DNA from: Aeromicrobium sp. Leaf350
GTDB taxonomy: Bacteria; Actinomycetota; Actinomycetes; Propionibacteriales; Nocardioidaceae
DNA length: 64,000 nt
Assembly: GCF_916858655.1 (NCBI RefSeq)
Contig: NZ_CAKASL010000003.1
Coordinates: 248,001-312,000 of the forward strand
Reading direction: 5' to 3'
Shown: positions 10,216-19,689 of the stretch, piece after piece
Position numbering within the stretch: the first letter of the stretch is position 1
Layout: each line of letters begins with the position of its first letter
Translations under genes and position numbers: made by a program
Notes under the pieces: model-generated
The model's database searches: none
Told to the model about the DNA's origin: nothing
The model's input: only the letters and a program-made list of their open reading frames with translations

Positions 10216-12211
10216 CGATGAACTTCGCGCCGAGCTCGCGGCTGAGCATGGCCTCGACGTCCTCGTCGGACTCCTGCACGACCGGGTCGCCCGGGTCGGC
10301 GTGCGCGTCGGGGTTGACGCGCTGACCCGGGGCGGACGGGTTGGCGAGTGCCTCACGCACCGACGCAGGTACCGGCGCGGAGGCGGGCTTGGCGGGCTCC
10401 GGGCGCGCCGCGGGCGCGGGCGTGGGGGCGGCGGGAGCCGCGGACTGCTCGCGCTGGGCGACCCCGGCGTCGATGATCGACTCGATGCGCCACGTGACGC
10501 CGATGACCTGGTGCACGGCCTGCTGCAGGATCTCGTCGGACTTGCTGGAGTGGAACGAGTCGCGCGCACCCTGGTTGACCAGCGCGATGGTCAGCACGTC
10601 GCCGTCGACCCCGGCGACGTGGGCGTTCTGGCCCAGCAGGATCCACGCGAAGCGGCGGATGCCTTGCACGGCCTCGAGGATCTCGGGCCACAGGTTGCGG
10701 ACGTCGGCCACGCCGAGCTGCCCCGGTGCCACAGCGGTGGGTGCCGCAGCGGCGGGGGCGGGAGCCGGCTCGGGCTCGGGGGTCGGCTCGGGCGCGGGCT
10801 CGGGCGTGGGGGTCGGCTCGGGCGACGGCTCAGGTGCGGGGGTCGGCTCCGGGGTCGGCGTGGGGGCTGGCTCGGGCGTCGGCTCCGGAGTCGGCGTCGG
10901 GGCAGGCTCGGGCGTGGGTGCGGGTGCCGGCTCGGGCTCCACGACGGTCGCCGTCGGCGCCGGCGTCGGCGCCGGCGTCGGCGTCGGGGCGGCGGGAGCG
11001 GGCGGAGCGGCGACGGGAGCCGGGGACGCGGCCGGGGCGCCACCGGCGTCGAGGCGACGCTCGATGCGGTCGAGCCGCGCGGCGTAGCCCTCGGTGGCGT
11101 GGTCGGCGCCCGGCACGAGCACGCGCGCGCACAGCAGCTCGAGCAGCAGACGCGGCGCCGTGGCACCGCGGAAGTCGGTCAGGGCGGCGTCGACCAGGTC
11201 GGCGATGCGCACGAGCTCGGCCGGGCCGAACGACTGCGACTGCTGGGTGAGCAGGTCGGCGCGATCGGCCGGGGCCTCGAGCAGGGCCGTCTCGATGGCG
11301 TTGGGAACGGCGCGCAGCACGACGAGGTCGCGCAGGCGCTGCAGGAGGTCTTCCGCGAAGCGGCGCGGGTCCTGGCCGGACTCGATGACCTTGTCGATCA
11401 CGCCGAACGACGTGGCGCCGTCGCGGGCGGCGAACGCGCCCACGGCCTCGTCGAGCAGGGAGTCGGGCGTGTAGCCGAGCAGCTGCACCGCGAGCCGGTA
11501 CGTGACGCCCTCGTCGCTCGCGCCGGCGATGAGCTGGTCGAGCACGCTGAGGGTGTCGCGCACCGAGCCGCCGCCGGCGCGCACCACGAGGGGCAGGGCC
11601 GCGGCGTCGAGCGTGACGCCCTCGCTGGCGCACAGCTGGTTGAGGTAGTCGCCCAGCGTCTTCGGCGGCACGAGCCGGAAGGGGTAGTGGTGCGTGCGCG
11701 AGCGGATGGTGCCGATGACCTTGTCGGGCTCGGTCGTGGCGAAGATGAACTTGAGGTGCGGCGGCGGCTCCTCGACGAGCTTGAGCAGCGCGTTGAAGCC
11801 CTGCGGGCTCACCATGTGGGCCTCGTCGATGATGTAGACCTTGTAGCGGCTGCTGACCGGTGCGAAGAAGGCCCGCTCGCGGAGGTCGCGGGCGTCGTCG
11901 ACGCCGCCGTGGCTGGCCGCGTCGATCTCGATGACGTCGACGCTGCCGGGCCCGCCGCGCGCGAGGTCGCGGCAGCTCTGGCACTCGCCGCACGGGTCGG
12001 CGATGGGGGCGCGCTCGCAGTTCAGGGCACGGGCGAGGATGCGGGCGCTGGTGGTCTTGCCGCAGCCGCGGGGGCCGCTGAACAGGTACGCGTGGTTGAC
12101 GCGGTTGTTGGCCAGCGCGTGACGCAGGGGATCGGTGACGTGCTCCTGTCCGATGACCTCTTCGAAGGTCTCGGGCCGGTAGCGGCGGTACAGGGCGAGG
12201 GGCGCGTCCAC
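10190..12211 (-). CDS. dnaX: DNA polymerase III subunit gamma/tau
   Basis: Clamp-loader ATPase subunit of the replicative polymerase. It has 673 residues, ATG at 12211. AAA+ features: Walker A GPRGCGKTTSA, zinc-binding cysteines (CERAP...CGECQSC), and Walker B/sensor segments IDEAHMVS and FATTEPDKV. Residues about 385-475 are a striking low-complexity linker of alternating Pro, Thr, Glu and Ala, followed by a tau-like C-terminal domain (about 480-600) and an acidic tail. No A-rich slippery site for a gamma-making frameshift was seen. The stop lies 26 bases inside the downstream pab fusion gene. Confidence 0.96.
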   Translation of the reverse strand: MDAPLALYRRYRPETFEEVIGQEHVTDPLRHALANNRVNHAYLFSGPRGCGKTTSARILARALNCERAPIADPCGECQSCRDLARGGPGSVDVIEIDAASHGGVDDARDLRERAFFAPVSSRYKVYIIDEAHMVSPQGFNALLKLVEEPPPHLKFIFATTEPDKVIGTIRSRTHHYPFRLVPPKTLGDYLNQLCASEGVTLDAAALPLVVRAGGGSVRDTLSVLDQLIAGASDEGVTYRLAVQLLGYTPDSLLDEAVGAFAARDGATSFGVIDKVIESGQDPRRFAEDLLQRLRDLVVLRAVPNAIETALLEAPADRADLLTQQSQSFGPAELVRIADLVDAALTDFRGATAPRLLLELLCARVLVPGADHATEGYAARLDRIERRLDAGGAPAASPAPVAAPPAPAAPTPTPAPTPAPTATVVEPEPAPAPTPEPAPTPTPEPTPEPAPTPTPEPTPAPEPSPEPTPTPEPAPEPTPEPEPAPAPAAAAPTAVAPGQLGVADVRNLWPEILEAVQGIRRFAWILLGQNAHVAGVDGDVLTIALVNQGARDSFHSSKSDEILQQAVHQVIGVTWRIESIIDAGVAQREQSAAPAAPTPAPAARPEPAKPASAPVPASVREALANPSAPGQRVNPDAHADPGDPVVQESDEDVEAMLSRELGAKFIDDDAAGPR

Positions 12212-12351
12212 CCCGTGAGCCTAGCCGCGGGCACCGACGCGGTCACCATCGCGCCGAGCGCCGGGCGAGGGCCCCGGCGTGACCCGGCTCACACTGGTGC
12301 GTTGTACTCGGTAGACGTCCCCGATCCGGCGGGCGCCACGTGAGGAGACCC

Positions 12352-13476
12352 ATGCGCACCCGAGTGGCCGCCGTCCTGACCGCACTCGTCGTGATGGGTG
12401 GTCTGGCCGCCACGGCGCCCGCCTCCGCCGAGCTCCCGACGCCGCCCGGCGGCACGCTCGACTACGTCGCGCTCGGCGACTCGTACACGGCCGGCCCGCT
12501 CGTGCCGGTGCCGACGCCGGGCCCCCTCGGCTGCGTGCGGTCGAGCTCGAACTACCCGGCGTTCCTCGCCTCCTACCTGCAGGTCGGCACGTTCACCGAC
12601 GTCAGCTGCTCGGCCGCGCGCACCGAGCACCTGTTCAGCTCGCAGACGGGCGTGCTCCCGGACGGCCTCCCGGAGAACCAGAACGCGCCGCAGCTGCTCG
12701 CGGTGACGGAGGAGACCGACCTGGTCACGCTCGGCATCGGCGGCAACGACTTCAGCCTGTTCGGCGAGCTGATCGAGCAGTGCGCCGCCCTTGCTGCCGA
12801 GAACCCCGGGGCGCAGACGCCGTGCCGTGACCACTTCACGGTCGACGGGGTCGACACCAAGCTGCGCGACGCCGCCGCGATCCAGCAGAACGTCGAGGGC
12901 GCCCTGGCCGCGATCACCGAGCGCGCTCCGGACGCCACCGTGGTGGTCGTGGGCTACCTCCACATCCTCCCGGAGGAGGGCACGTGCGACGCGGTGCCGT
13001 TCGCCGCCGGCGACTACGCCTGGGGCACCGAGGTGCACCAGGCGCTCAACACCTCGCTCGAGCGGGCCGCCGCCGCGTACGGCGCGACCTACGTCGACAT
13101 GTATGCCGCCTCCGAGGGTCACGACGCGTGCGCGGGTGCGGACGCCTGGGTCAACGGAGCGCAGATCCGGCCCGACGCCTTCAGCTACCACCCGTTCCGC
13201 TCGGGCATGGAGGGCATCGCCGACACGATCCTGATGCAGCTGACCGGCCAGGAGCCCAACCCGTTCGCCCTGCCGCTGCTGCAGCTGGTCAAGCGTCTCC
13301 CGGCGGTGCTCGACGTCGCGGGGCTGCTGGAGTACGTGGCCTCCGGCGGGTCGGTCCCGCCCGAGGTGCTGGAGGACGCCCAGGTCCAGGACGCGGTCGT
13401 GATCGAGCCGGCCGCGGTCGCCGAGGTGCTGGCTCGGCTCGCGGAGCTCGACGCCGCTCCGCCCACCGCCCCCTGA
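12352..13476 (+). CDS. Secreted SGNH/GDSL hydrolase (esterase or lipase)
   Basis: An exported hydrolase of about 374 residues. The signal peptide ends near ATAPASAE. Block I is ALGDSYTAG with the nucleophile serine, block III is GIGGNDF, and the catalytic Asp/His block near the C-terminus is DAFSYHPF. Several cysteines (CVRSSS, DVSCSA, EQCAAL, TPCRDH, GTCDAV, DACAGA) suggest disulfides, as in Streptomyces SGNH lipases. ATG 12352 is chosen because GAGGAG lies just upstream; an in-frame GTG at 12340 is possible. A C-terminal extension of about 70 residues past the catalytic block is unassigned. Confidence 0.88.
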   Translation: MRTRVAAVLTALVVMGGLAATAPASAELPTPPGGTLDYVALGDSYTAGPLVPVPTPGPLGCVRSSSNYPAFLASYLQVGTFTDVSCSAARTEHLFSSQTGVLPDGLPENQNAPQLLAVTEETDLVTLGIGGNDFSLFGELIEQCAALAAENPGAQTPCRDHFTVDGVDTKLRDAAAIQQNVEGALAAITERAPDATVVVVGYLHILPEEGTCDAVPFAAGDYAWGTEVHQALNTSLERAAAAYGATYVDMYAASEGHDACAGADAWVNGAQIRPDAFSYHPFRSGMEGIADTILMQLTGQEPNPFALPLLQLVKRLPAVLDVAGLLEYVASGGSVPPEVLEDAQVQDAVVIEPAAVAEVLARLAELDAAPPTAP

Positions 13477-13477
13477 G

Positions 13478-13540
13478 GGCTGGTGGGCTTCGAGGCTCAG
13501 GCCGCAGGCGGCCTTCGCACCTCAGCCAGCGGGACCGCGC
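13478..13540. repeat. REP-like imperfect palindrome between convergent genes
   Basis: The gap between two converging stop codons holds an imperfect inverted repeat: GGCTTCGAGGCTCAGGCCG pairs partly with CGGCCTTCGCACCTCAGCC. This type of extragenic palindrome is familiar between convergent genes of related actinobacteria and could act as a bidirectional terminator. Only one copy was noticed in the window. Confidence 0.45.
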
Positions 13541-14521
13541 TCAGGTGAGCCCGTGGAACTCCAGCCAGCGGTCGATCGCGGCGTAGGCGGCCTCACGCGC
13601 CTCCTTCTGCGAGAGGAACACGTCGTGCCGGGCGCCGGGGACGGGGATCGAGGTCACGGCGTCGCCGAGGCATCCGGCCCAGCGGGCGATCTGCTTCACG
13701 TCGAGCACCGCGTCGCTGACGTCGGTCCGCGGTCCGTGCTTGCGCGCGAAGTGGGACGCGTCCGAGCGCAGAACGAGCGACGGCACGCCGATGTCGAGCC
13801 CGCGGTGCAGGACCGCGTGCCCGCGGCGCACCGCGTTGAGCCAGCCGTACGTCACGGGGTAGCCCGTGAGCGGCTTCCACTCGAGGTCGTAGTCCCACTC
13901 GCCGCCGCTGCTGACGTGCAGGCTCGAGCCGTAGGCGTTGCCGGGCGGCAGGCGGAGGGCCTCGAACGGCCTCACCCGGGCCGCGGCCCGGATCACCTGC
14001 GTGCCGATCGAGCGCATCCACGCCGCGCCCTGGAGGTCGAACCAGGGGCCGTCGAGCACGAGGCCCGTGATGCCCGCCTCGCGCGTGCCGCCGGGCGCCT
14101 TGTTCAGGCGGGAGAGCCAGAGGGGCAGGATCAGGCCGCCGGTCGAGTGGGCGCCGAGCATGACGTCCAGGCCGCCGGTCTCCTCGCGGATGATGGCGAG
14201 CGACTGGTCGAGCTCGGCGTCGTAGAGGCCCAGGTCTGACACGTAGTGCGGGGTCTGACCGGGTCGCCGGGAGCGTCCGCACTTGCGCAGGTCGAGCGCG
14301 TAGAACGCGTAGCCGCGCTCGGTGAAGAAGTCGGCCAGCGCGGTCTGGAAGAAGTAGTCGCTGAAGCCGTGGACCCAGAGGAAGGCCCGCTTCGCGTTCT
14401 TCGGCGGGGTGGCCCTGACGAGGGTCGCGACGACCTCGCCCTCGCCGTCGGGATCGCTCCCGAGGTCGAGCGTCCGCTGCTCGTAGCCGGCTCCCAGCAC
14501 GTCCTCGACCCACGCTGCCAT
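13541..14521 (-). CDS. Alpha/beta hydrolase (serine aminopeptidase / monoacylglycerol lipase-like)
   Basis: A 326-residue predicted cytoplasmic hydrolase of the S33-type alpha/beta fold. The nucleophile elbow reads GAHSTGG, with the oxyanion region at FLWVHGFSDY. The catalytic histidine is most likely in PGARHDVFLS near the C-terminus. Substrates cannot be assigned; lysophospholipid or monoacylglycerol is typical of this subgroup. ATG 14521 is used; another ATG four codons upstream (14533) is equally possible. The gene is divergent from the ThrE-type exporter, with about 33 bp between starts, so regulation may be shared. Confidence 0.85.
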   Translation of the reverse strand: MAAWVEDVLGAGYEQRTLDLGSDPDGEGEVVATLVRATPPKNAKRAFLWVHGFSDYFFQTALADFFTERGYAFYALDLRKCGRSRRPGQTPHYVSDLGLYDAELDQSLAIIREETGGLDVMLGAHSTGGLILPLWLSRLNKAPGGTREAGITGLVLDGPWFDLQGAAWMRSIGTQVIRAAARVRPFEALRLPPGNAYGSSLHVSSGGEWDYDLEWKPLTGYPVTYGWLNAVRRGHAVLHRGLDIGVPSLVLRSDASHFARKHGPRTDVSDAVLDVKQIARWAGCLGDAVTSIPVPGARHDVFLSQKEAREAAYAAIDRWLEFHGLT

Positions 14522-14554
14522 GGCTCTGAGCATAGCCACGCACAATGGGACGCG

Positions 14555-15859
14555 ATGTCCGAGATCCACGAACGCCAACGCACCCTCGACCTGGCCCTCC
14601 GAGTCGGCGAGATGCTGCTGTCCAACGGCGCCGGCGCAGCCGACGTCACCGCCACGATGTCGTCGATCACGCACCATCTGGGACTCCGTCAGACGCTGGT
14701 CGATGTCACCTTCACGACGCTCACGCTGAGCCACCAGTCGAGCATCGACGAGCCAGTGCTCGCGATGACGCGTCACGTGACGCACCGCGAGACCGACTTC
14801 GCCGACCTGACGGCGGTCGACTACGTCGTGAGCCGGCTCCTGGCCGACGAGATGACGCGCGAGGAGGCCGCGGCCGAGATGGCGCAGATCGCCTCGTCGG
14901 GGCACCCGCGCAAGCGGTGGGCGATCACGGCCGGCTCGGGCCTGACCGGCGCGGGGGTGGCGCTGCTGCTCGGCGGTGACTGGATCGTGCTGCTCATCGC
15001 GGCCGTCGCCGGATCCCTCATCGAGGTGCTGCAGCGCAAGATGGCGCGGATGCGGCTGCCGTTCTTCTACGCGCAGGTCGCCGGCGGCGTGCTCGCCACG
15101 ACGTTCGCCGTGGTGCTGCGCGCGCTCCAGGTGCCGGTCGACCCGTCGATCGTGGTGACCGCGAGCATCATCATGCTGCTCGCGGGGCAGGGGTTCATCG
15201 GCGCGATCCAGGACGCCCTGACCGGCTTCTACATCACGGCCAACGCCCGCATCCTCGAGGTCATGATCGCGACCGCCGGCATCATCGTGGGGGTTGCGGC
15301 GGGCCTCAGCATCGGTGGTGCTCTGGGGGTCGACGTGCAGATCGAGCCGGGGGCCTCGGGCCTGTCCGACCTGCCTGCGATCACGATCGGCGCGGCGATC
15401 ACGGCCGGCAGCTTCGCCTTCACGGCCTACTCGCCGAAGCGCGTGGTGCTGCCGGTCGCCCTGCTGGCGGCCCTCTCGTCAGGCGCGTACTTCGTGCTGC
15501 TGCAGCACGGCGTGGGCCGGGCGGCCTGCGCGGGCGTCGCGGCGATCGTCGTCGGCCTGATCAGCTACTGGGTGGCCGGCTGGGTCAAGGTGCCGCCGCT
15601 CGTGGTCATCACGGCGTGCATCATCCCGCTGCTGCCGGGCCTGTCGATCTACCGCGCGCTCTCGCTGCTGGCCGACGACGACGTCACGGGCGTCATCGCC
15701 CTCATCACCGCGGCTGCCGTGGCACTGGCGCTGTCGGCGGGCGCGATCCTCGGCGAGTACGTCGCCCAGCCGCTGCGCCGCGAGTCGCGCAAGCTCGAGC
15801 AGCGCCTCGCCGGCCCCCGCCTCGTCGGCCCCCTCCGTGCGAGGGCCCGCAAACGGTAG
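14555..15859 (+). CDS. thrE: ThrE-family threonine/serine exporter
   Basis: A 434-residue membrane protein that exports small amino acids (threonine/serine in the characterised Corynebacterium protein). The first about 130 residues are a soluble domain with the family pattern GEMLLSNGAGAADVTATM and LSHQSSIDEP. The remaining part has about ten hydrophobic segments, including a C-terminal group with PPLVVITACIIPLLPGLSIY, characteristic of the second half of ThrE. N- and C-halves are often separate genes elsewhere; here they are one chain. ATG at 14555. Confidence 0.9.
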   Translation: MSEIHERQRTLDLALRVGEMLLSNGAGAADVTATMSSITHHLGLRQTLVDVTFTTLTLSHQSSIDEPVLAMTRHVTHRETDFADLTAVDYVVSRLLADEMTREEAAAEMAQIASSGHPRKRWAITAGSGLTGAGVALLLGGDWIVLLIAAVAGSLIEVLQRKMARMRLPFFYAQVAGGVLATTFAVVLRALQVPVDPSIVVTASIIMLLAGQGFIGAIQDALTGFYITANARILEVMIATAGIIVGVAAGLSIGGALGVDVQIEPGASGLSDLPAITIGAAITAGSFAFTAYSPKRVVLPVALLAALSSGAYFVLLQHGVGRAACAGVAAIVVGLISYWVAGWVKVPPLVVITACIIPLLPGLSIYRALSLLADDDVTGVIALITAAAVALALSAGAILGEYVAQPLRRESRKLEQRLAGPRLVGPLRARARKR

Positions 15860-15883
15860 CGGCCGGCGGTTGAAGGGGGTGCC

Positions 15884-17278
15884 TCACTCCGCGGCGTCGC
15901 CCAGGGCGGTCTCGACGGCGCGCCAGAAGGTCGGGTACGCGTAGATGCTGTTGCGCAGCACCTCGACGGGCACCTCGGCGCGCACCGCGACGCCGAGGCC
16001 GGAGACGGACTCGCCGCCCGCGGGTCCGACGAACGTGGCGCCGACCAGCACGCCCCGAGCCGCGTCGACGACGACCTTGACCACGCCCTCGTTGCCGGGT
16101 CCGTGCACGAACCCGCGGCTGCTCTCGTTCAGAGGGGCGACGCCCGTGCGGACGTCGATGCCGCGGTCGCGCGCCTGCTTCTCGGTCAGGCCCACGCCGC
16201 CGACCTCGGGATCGGTGAAGGTCGAGCGCGGGAACGACTCGTCGTAGGGCGGCAGGTCCTCGCCGAGGATGTCGGAGCCGGCGCGCTGCGCCTGGTACAT
16301 CGAGACGTGGGTGAAGGCGCCGCGGCCGACGACGTCGCCGATGGCCCACAGGCCGTCGTGGCCCGCGACGCGGAGCGCGTCGTCGACCTCGAGCGACCGG
16401 TCGGGCTCGAGGCCGATCGTGTCGAGGCCCAGGTCGTCGATGTTGGGGGTGCGGCCGGCGGCCACGAGCAGCTGGTCGACCTGCAGCGTCCCGTCGCCGT
16501 GGGTGATCGTGAAGGTGCCGCCGGTGTGCTCGACCTGCGTCACCTTCACGTCGGTCAGCACGGTGACGCCCTCGTTCGTGAGCACGTCGGTGATGACCTG
16601 CGAGGCCTCCGGCTCCTCGGGTGCGAGGATGCGCGGACCCGACTGCAGCACCGTGACTACCGAGCCGAAGCGGGCGAACGCCTGCGCGAGCTCCAGCCCG
16701 ATGGGGCCGCCGCCGAGTACGGCGAGCGAACCGGGGAGGGTCTCGGTCTCGAGCGCCTCGCGGTTGGTCCAGTACGGGGTGCCGGCGAGGCCGCCGATCG
16801 GCGGGGCAGAGGGGCGCGTGCCCGGGTTCAGCACGACGCCGCGGCGGGCGCTGAAGCTCGGACGGCTGCCGTCCGTCGCCTCGACCTCGACGGTGCGCGC
16901 ACCGGTGAGCCGGCCGTGGCCGCGCACGAGCGTGACACCGGCCTTCTCGAGCCGGTCGGCGGCGACGGTGTCGTCCCAGTCGTCGGTGGCCTCCTCGCGG
17001 ATGCGCTTCGCGACGAGGGAGAAGTCGGGCTCGACCGTCGAGGTGCCGGCGACCTGCGGCACGCGCCGGGCCTCGGCCAGCGCGTTGGCGGCGCGGATGA
17101 ACATCTTCGAGGGGATGCAGCCCCAGTACGGGCACTCACCGCCCACGAGGCGCGACTCCACCGCCACGACCTCGAGGCCGGCCTTCGCGAGGCGGGTCGC
17201 GAGGGCCTCGCCCCCTGGTCCGGTGCCGATCACGACGACGTCGCACGCGGTGGGGAAGGCCGAGGTGTCTGCGCTCAT
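15884..17278 (-). CDS. NAD(P)/FAD-dependent disulfide-reductase-family oxidoreductase
   Basis: A 464-residue flavoprotein of the dihydrolipoamide dehydrogenase / mercuric reductase / mycothione reductase superfamily. The FAD-binding site is VVVIGTGPGGEALA and the redox-active cysteine pair is in GGECPYWGCIPSK. The NAD(P) site is LAVLGGGPIGLELAQ and the second FAD contact is GLWAIGDVVG. In the C-terminal interface domain the usual His-Pro-Thr active-site motif is replaced by AYPTFWRAV, so the histidine of the His-Glu catalytic dyad is missing. Substrate therefore uncertain; lipoamide reduction by the standard mechanism is unlikely. ATG 17278. Confidence 0.88.
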   Translation of the reverse strand: MSADTSAFPTACDVVVIGTGPGGEALATRLAKAGLEVVAVESRLVGGECPYWGCIPSKMFIRAANALAEARRVPQVAGTSTVEPDFSLVAKRIREEATDDWDDTVAADRLEKAGVTLVRGHGRLTGARTVEVEATDGSRPSFSARRGVVLNPGTRPSAPPIGGLAGTPYWTNREALETETLPGSLAVLGGGPIGLELAQAFARFGSVVTVLQSGPRILAPEEPEASQVITDVLTNEGVTVLTDVKVTQVEHTGGTFTITHGDGTLQVDQLLVAAGRTPNIDDLGLDTIGLEPDRSLEVDDALRVAGHDGLWAIGDVVGRGAFTHVSMYQAQRAGSDILGEDLPPYDESFPRSTFTDPEVGGVGLTEKQARDRGIDVRTGVAPLNESSRGFVHGPGNEGVVKVVVDAARGVLVGATFVGPAGGESVSGLGVAVRAEVPVEVLRNSIYAYPTFWRAVETALGDAAE

Positions 17279-17409
17279 GGCTCCATCATGTCCCCGGTGT
17301 GGTGGGGCGCGCGCGGGAACGTGACGGGGGACCCCGGCCTGGTCTGGCCACCTGCCCGCGTGGAGGCTACTGTCCAGTAAGCACCTGCTTAGCCTGGCCT
17401 GGAGGTCAC

Positions 17410-18564
17410 ATGAAGCTTCGCCTGTCCGACGAGGACGCCCGCTTCCGCGACGAGATGCGGGAGTTCTTCACGACGCAGTTCCCCGAGCACATCCGCACGA
17501 AGGTCATCGAGCGCCACGAGCTGAGCAAGGAGGACATCGTCGAGTCGATGCAGGTCCTCAACGCCGCCGGGCTCGCGGTGCCCAGCTGGCCCGAGGAGTG
17601 GGGCGGCAAGAACTGGACGCAGCTCCAGCGCCACCTCTGGCACGAGGAGATGCAGCTTGCCGGCGTGCCGGTCCCGCTCGCGTTCAACGCCAGCATGATC
17701 GGCCCCGTGCTCATCGCCTTCGCCTCGCAGGAGATGAAGGAGCGCTTCCTGCCGAAGACCGCGAACCTCGACATCTGGTGGTCGCAGGGCTTCTCCGAGC
17801 CGGACGCCGGATCCGACCTCGCGTCGCTGCGCACCACGGCCGTCCGCGACGGCGACGAGTACGTCGTCAACGGCCAGAAGACGTGGACCACGCTCGGCCA
17901 GTACGGCGACTGGATCTTCACGCTCGTGCGCACCGATCCCGACGTCAAGAAGCAGGCCGGCATCTCGATGCTCCTGATCGACATGACGACGCCGGGCCTC
18001 ACGGTCCGCCCGATCAAGCTGATCGACGGCGGCGTCGAGGTCAACGAGGTCTTCTTCGAGGACGTGCGCGTGCCGGCCGAGAACCTGGTCGGCGAGGAGA
18101 ACAAGGGCTGGGGCTACGCCAAGTTCCTGCTCGGCAACGAGCGGGTCGGCGTCGCGCCGGTCGGCTCGACCAAGCGTCAGCTCGCCGAGGCCAAGGAGAT
18201 CGCGGGCGACCGCCTCGCCTCGGACCCGGTCCTCGCGACGCGCGTCGCCGAGCTCGAGAACGAGCTGCTCGCCCTCGAGCTCACGGCCCTGCGGGTCGTG
18301 GCGCACTCGGCCGACGGCAAGCCGCACCCGGCGTCGTCGGTGCTCAAGCTGCGCGGCACGGAGCTGCAGCAGGCCGTGACCGAGCTCTACGTCGACCTGG
18401 CCGGGCCCTGGTCGCTCGCCTCGGGCGCGGGAGACGGCTCGTCCGCCCCCGACTGGGCGCGCGTCTCGACGCCGCAGTACCTGAACTACCGGAAGGCGTC
18501 GATCTACGGCGGCTCCAACGAGGTTCAGCGACAGATCATCGCCGGCACGATCCTGGGACTGTGA
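17410..18564 (+). CDS. Acyl-CoA dehydrogenase, first subunit of a paired enzyme
   Basis: A 384-residue acyl-CoA dehydrogenase. Visible motifs: PSWPEEWGGKNW, FSEPDAGSDLAS (FAD/substrate loop), NGQKTWTT and, near the end, YGGSNEVQRQIIAG. At the position where medium-chain enzymes carry the catalytic Glu, this protein has Gly (YGGS), a feature of actinobacterial FadE proteins that work as alpha2-beta2 heterotetramers in steroid side-chain or ring catabolism. ATG 17410 follows a strong GGAGG ribosome site. The partner gene starts nine bases after this stop. Confidence 0.9.
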   Translation: MKLRLSDEDARFRDEMREFFTTQFPEHIRTKVIERHELSKEDIVESMQVLNAAGLAVPSWPEEWGGKNWTQLQRHLWHEEMQLAGVPVPLAFNASMIGPVLIAFASQEMKERFLPKTANLDIWWSQGFSEPDAGSDLASLRTTAVRDGDEYVVNGQKTWTTLGQYGDWIFTLVRTDPDVKKQAGISMLLIDMTTPGLTVRPIKLIDGGVEVNEVFFEDVRVPAENLVGEENKGWGYAKFLLGNERVGVAPVGSTKRQLAEAKEIAGDRLASDPVLATRVAELENELLALELTALRVVAHSADGKPHPASSVLKLRGTELQQAVTELYVDLAGPWSLASGAGDGSSAPDWARVSTPQYLNYRKASIYGGSNEVQRQIIAGTILGL

Positions 18565-18573
18565 GGACGGAAC

Positions 18574-19689
18574 ATGGACTTCACCTATGACAGCGAGACC
18601 GTGGCGCTGCGCGACGCGGTGCGATCGCTCCTCGGCAAGGCCTACCCCTCCTCGGAGGACCGCCGCAGCGTCGTCGACGCCGAGCCCGGACTGGGCGACG
18701 GCGTCTGGGGACGCCTGGCGGAGCTCGGCGCCCTGGGCCTGCCCTTCTCGGAGGAGGACGGCGGCTCCGGTGCCGGACCCGTCGAGGTCTCGGTCCTGGC
18801 CGAGGAGGTCGGACGCGTGCTCGCGCCCGAGCCCTTCGTCGAGTCGGTCGTCCTCGGCGGTGGCCTCGTGGCCGCTGCGGGCACGGCCGAGCAGCGGGCC
18901 GACGTGCTGGGCCGCCTGTCGGCCGGCGAGACCCTGCTGATCCCGGCGCTGCTCGACTCCGGTCAGGCCGTCTCGGCCTCCGGCGAGGGCGACTCGGTGA
19001 CGCTGACGGGCGCGAAGGAGCCGGTGCTCTTCGGGGCCCGGGCCGACGAGCTGGTCGTCAGCGCCGTGACCGACCGCGGCGTCGAGCTGTTCCTCGTCGC
19101 CGGTGACGCCGAGGGGCTGACCCGCACGGGCTACAGCACCTTCGACGGTGGGCGCGCTGCGCGCATCGAGCTCGACGGCACGCCTGCCGTGCGGCTCGGT
19201 GACCAGGGCGACCAATCGGCCGCGATCGACCAGGTGCTGGCGGCGGCGCGCATCGCGTACTGCCACGAGGCGCTCGGGGCGATGGAGGTCGCGCTCGCGC
19301 AGACCGTCGAGTACCTGAAGACGCGCAAGCAGTTCGGCGTCACGCTCAACACGTTCCAGGCGCTCACGTTCCGTGCGGCCGACCTGTACGTGTCGATGGA
19401 GCTCGCGCGCAGCACGGTCATGTGGGCCACGCTCGTGCTCGCCGACGCGCCCGAGCGGGCGGCCGAGGCGGCCTCGCGGGCCAAGGCGATCGTCAGCCGC
19501 ACGAGCCGTCACATCGGCCAGGAGGCGATCCAGCTCCACGGCGGCATCGGCATGACGGCGGAGTACTCGGTGGGCCACTACACGAGCCGCCTCACGGCGC
19601 TCGACCACTGGCTGGGCGACGGTGCCGACCACCGCGCGGTCCTCGCCGCCGACGTCACCGACCACGGGGCCCTCGAGCCCCTCGCCTGA
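18574..19689 (+). CDS. Acyl-CoA dehydrogenase, second subunit of the paired enzyme
   Basis: A 371-residue divergent acyl-CoA dehydrogenase, shorter in its N-terminal domain than classical enzymes and with a weak FAD loop. C-terminal motifs remain: TRKQFGVTLNTFQA and QLHGGIGMTAEY. It is nine bases downstream of the first subunit with a GAGGACGGAAC ribosome site, so the two are co-translated. By analogy with paired FadE proteins it probably contributes half of the FAD-binding interface. Substrate unknown; a cholesterol or CoA-ester catabolic role is inferred only from subunit type. Confidence 0.88.
   Translation: MDFTYDSETVALRDAVRSLLGKAYPSSEDRRSVVDAEPGLGDGVWGRLAELGALGLPFSEEDGGSGAGPVEVSVLAEEVGRVLAPEPFVESVVLGGGLVAAAGTAEQRADVLGRLSAGETLLIPALLDSGQAVSASGEGDSVTLTGAKEPVLFGARADELVVSAVTDRGVELFLVAGDAEGLTRTGYSTFDGGRAARIELDGTPAVRLGDQGDQSAAIDQVLAAARIAYCHEALGAMEVALAQTVEYLKTRKQFGVTLNTFQALTFRAADLYVSMELARSTVMWATLVLADAPERAAEAASRAKAIVSRTSRHIGQEAIQLHGGIGMTAEYSVGHYTSRLTALDHWLGDGADHRAVLAADVTDHGALEPLA

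Noticed and set aside
10700..10990. Programmed frameshift or repeat expansion in the dnaX linker
   Set aside because: The Pro/Thr/Glu/Ala-rich linker is repetitive but stays in frame, and no A-rich slippery heptamer with a downstream hairpin was seen.
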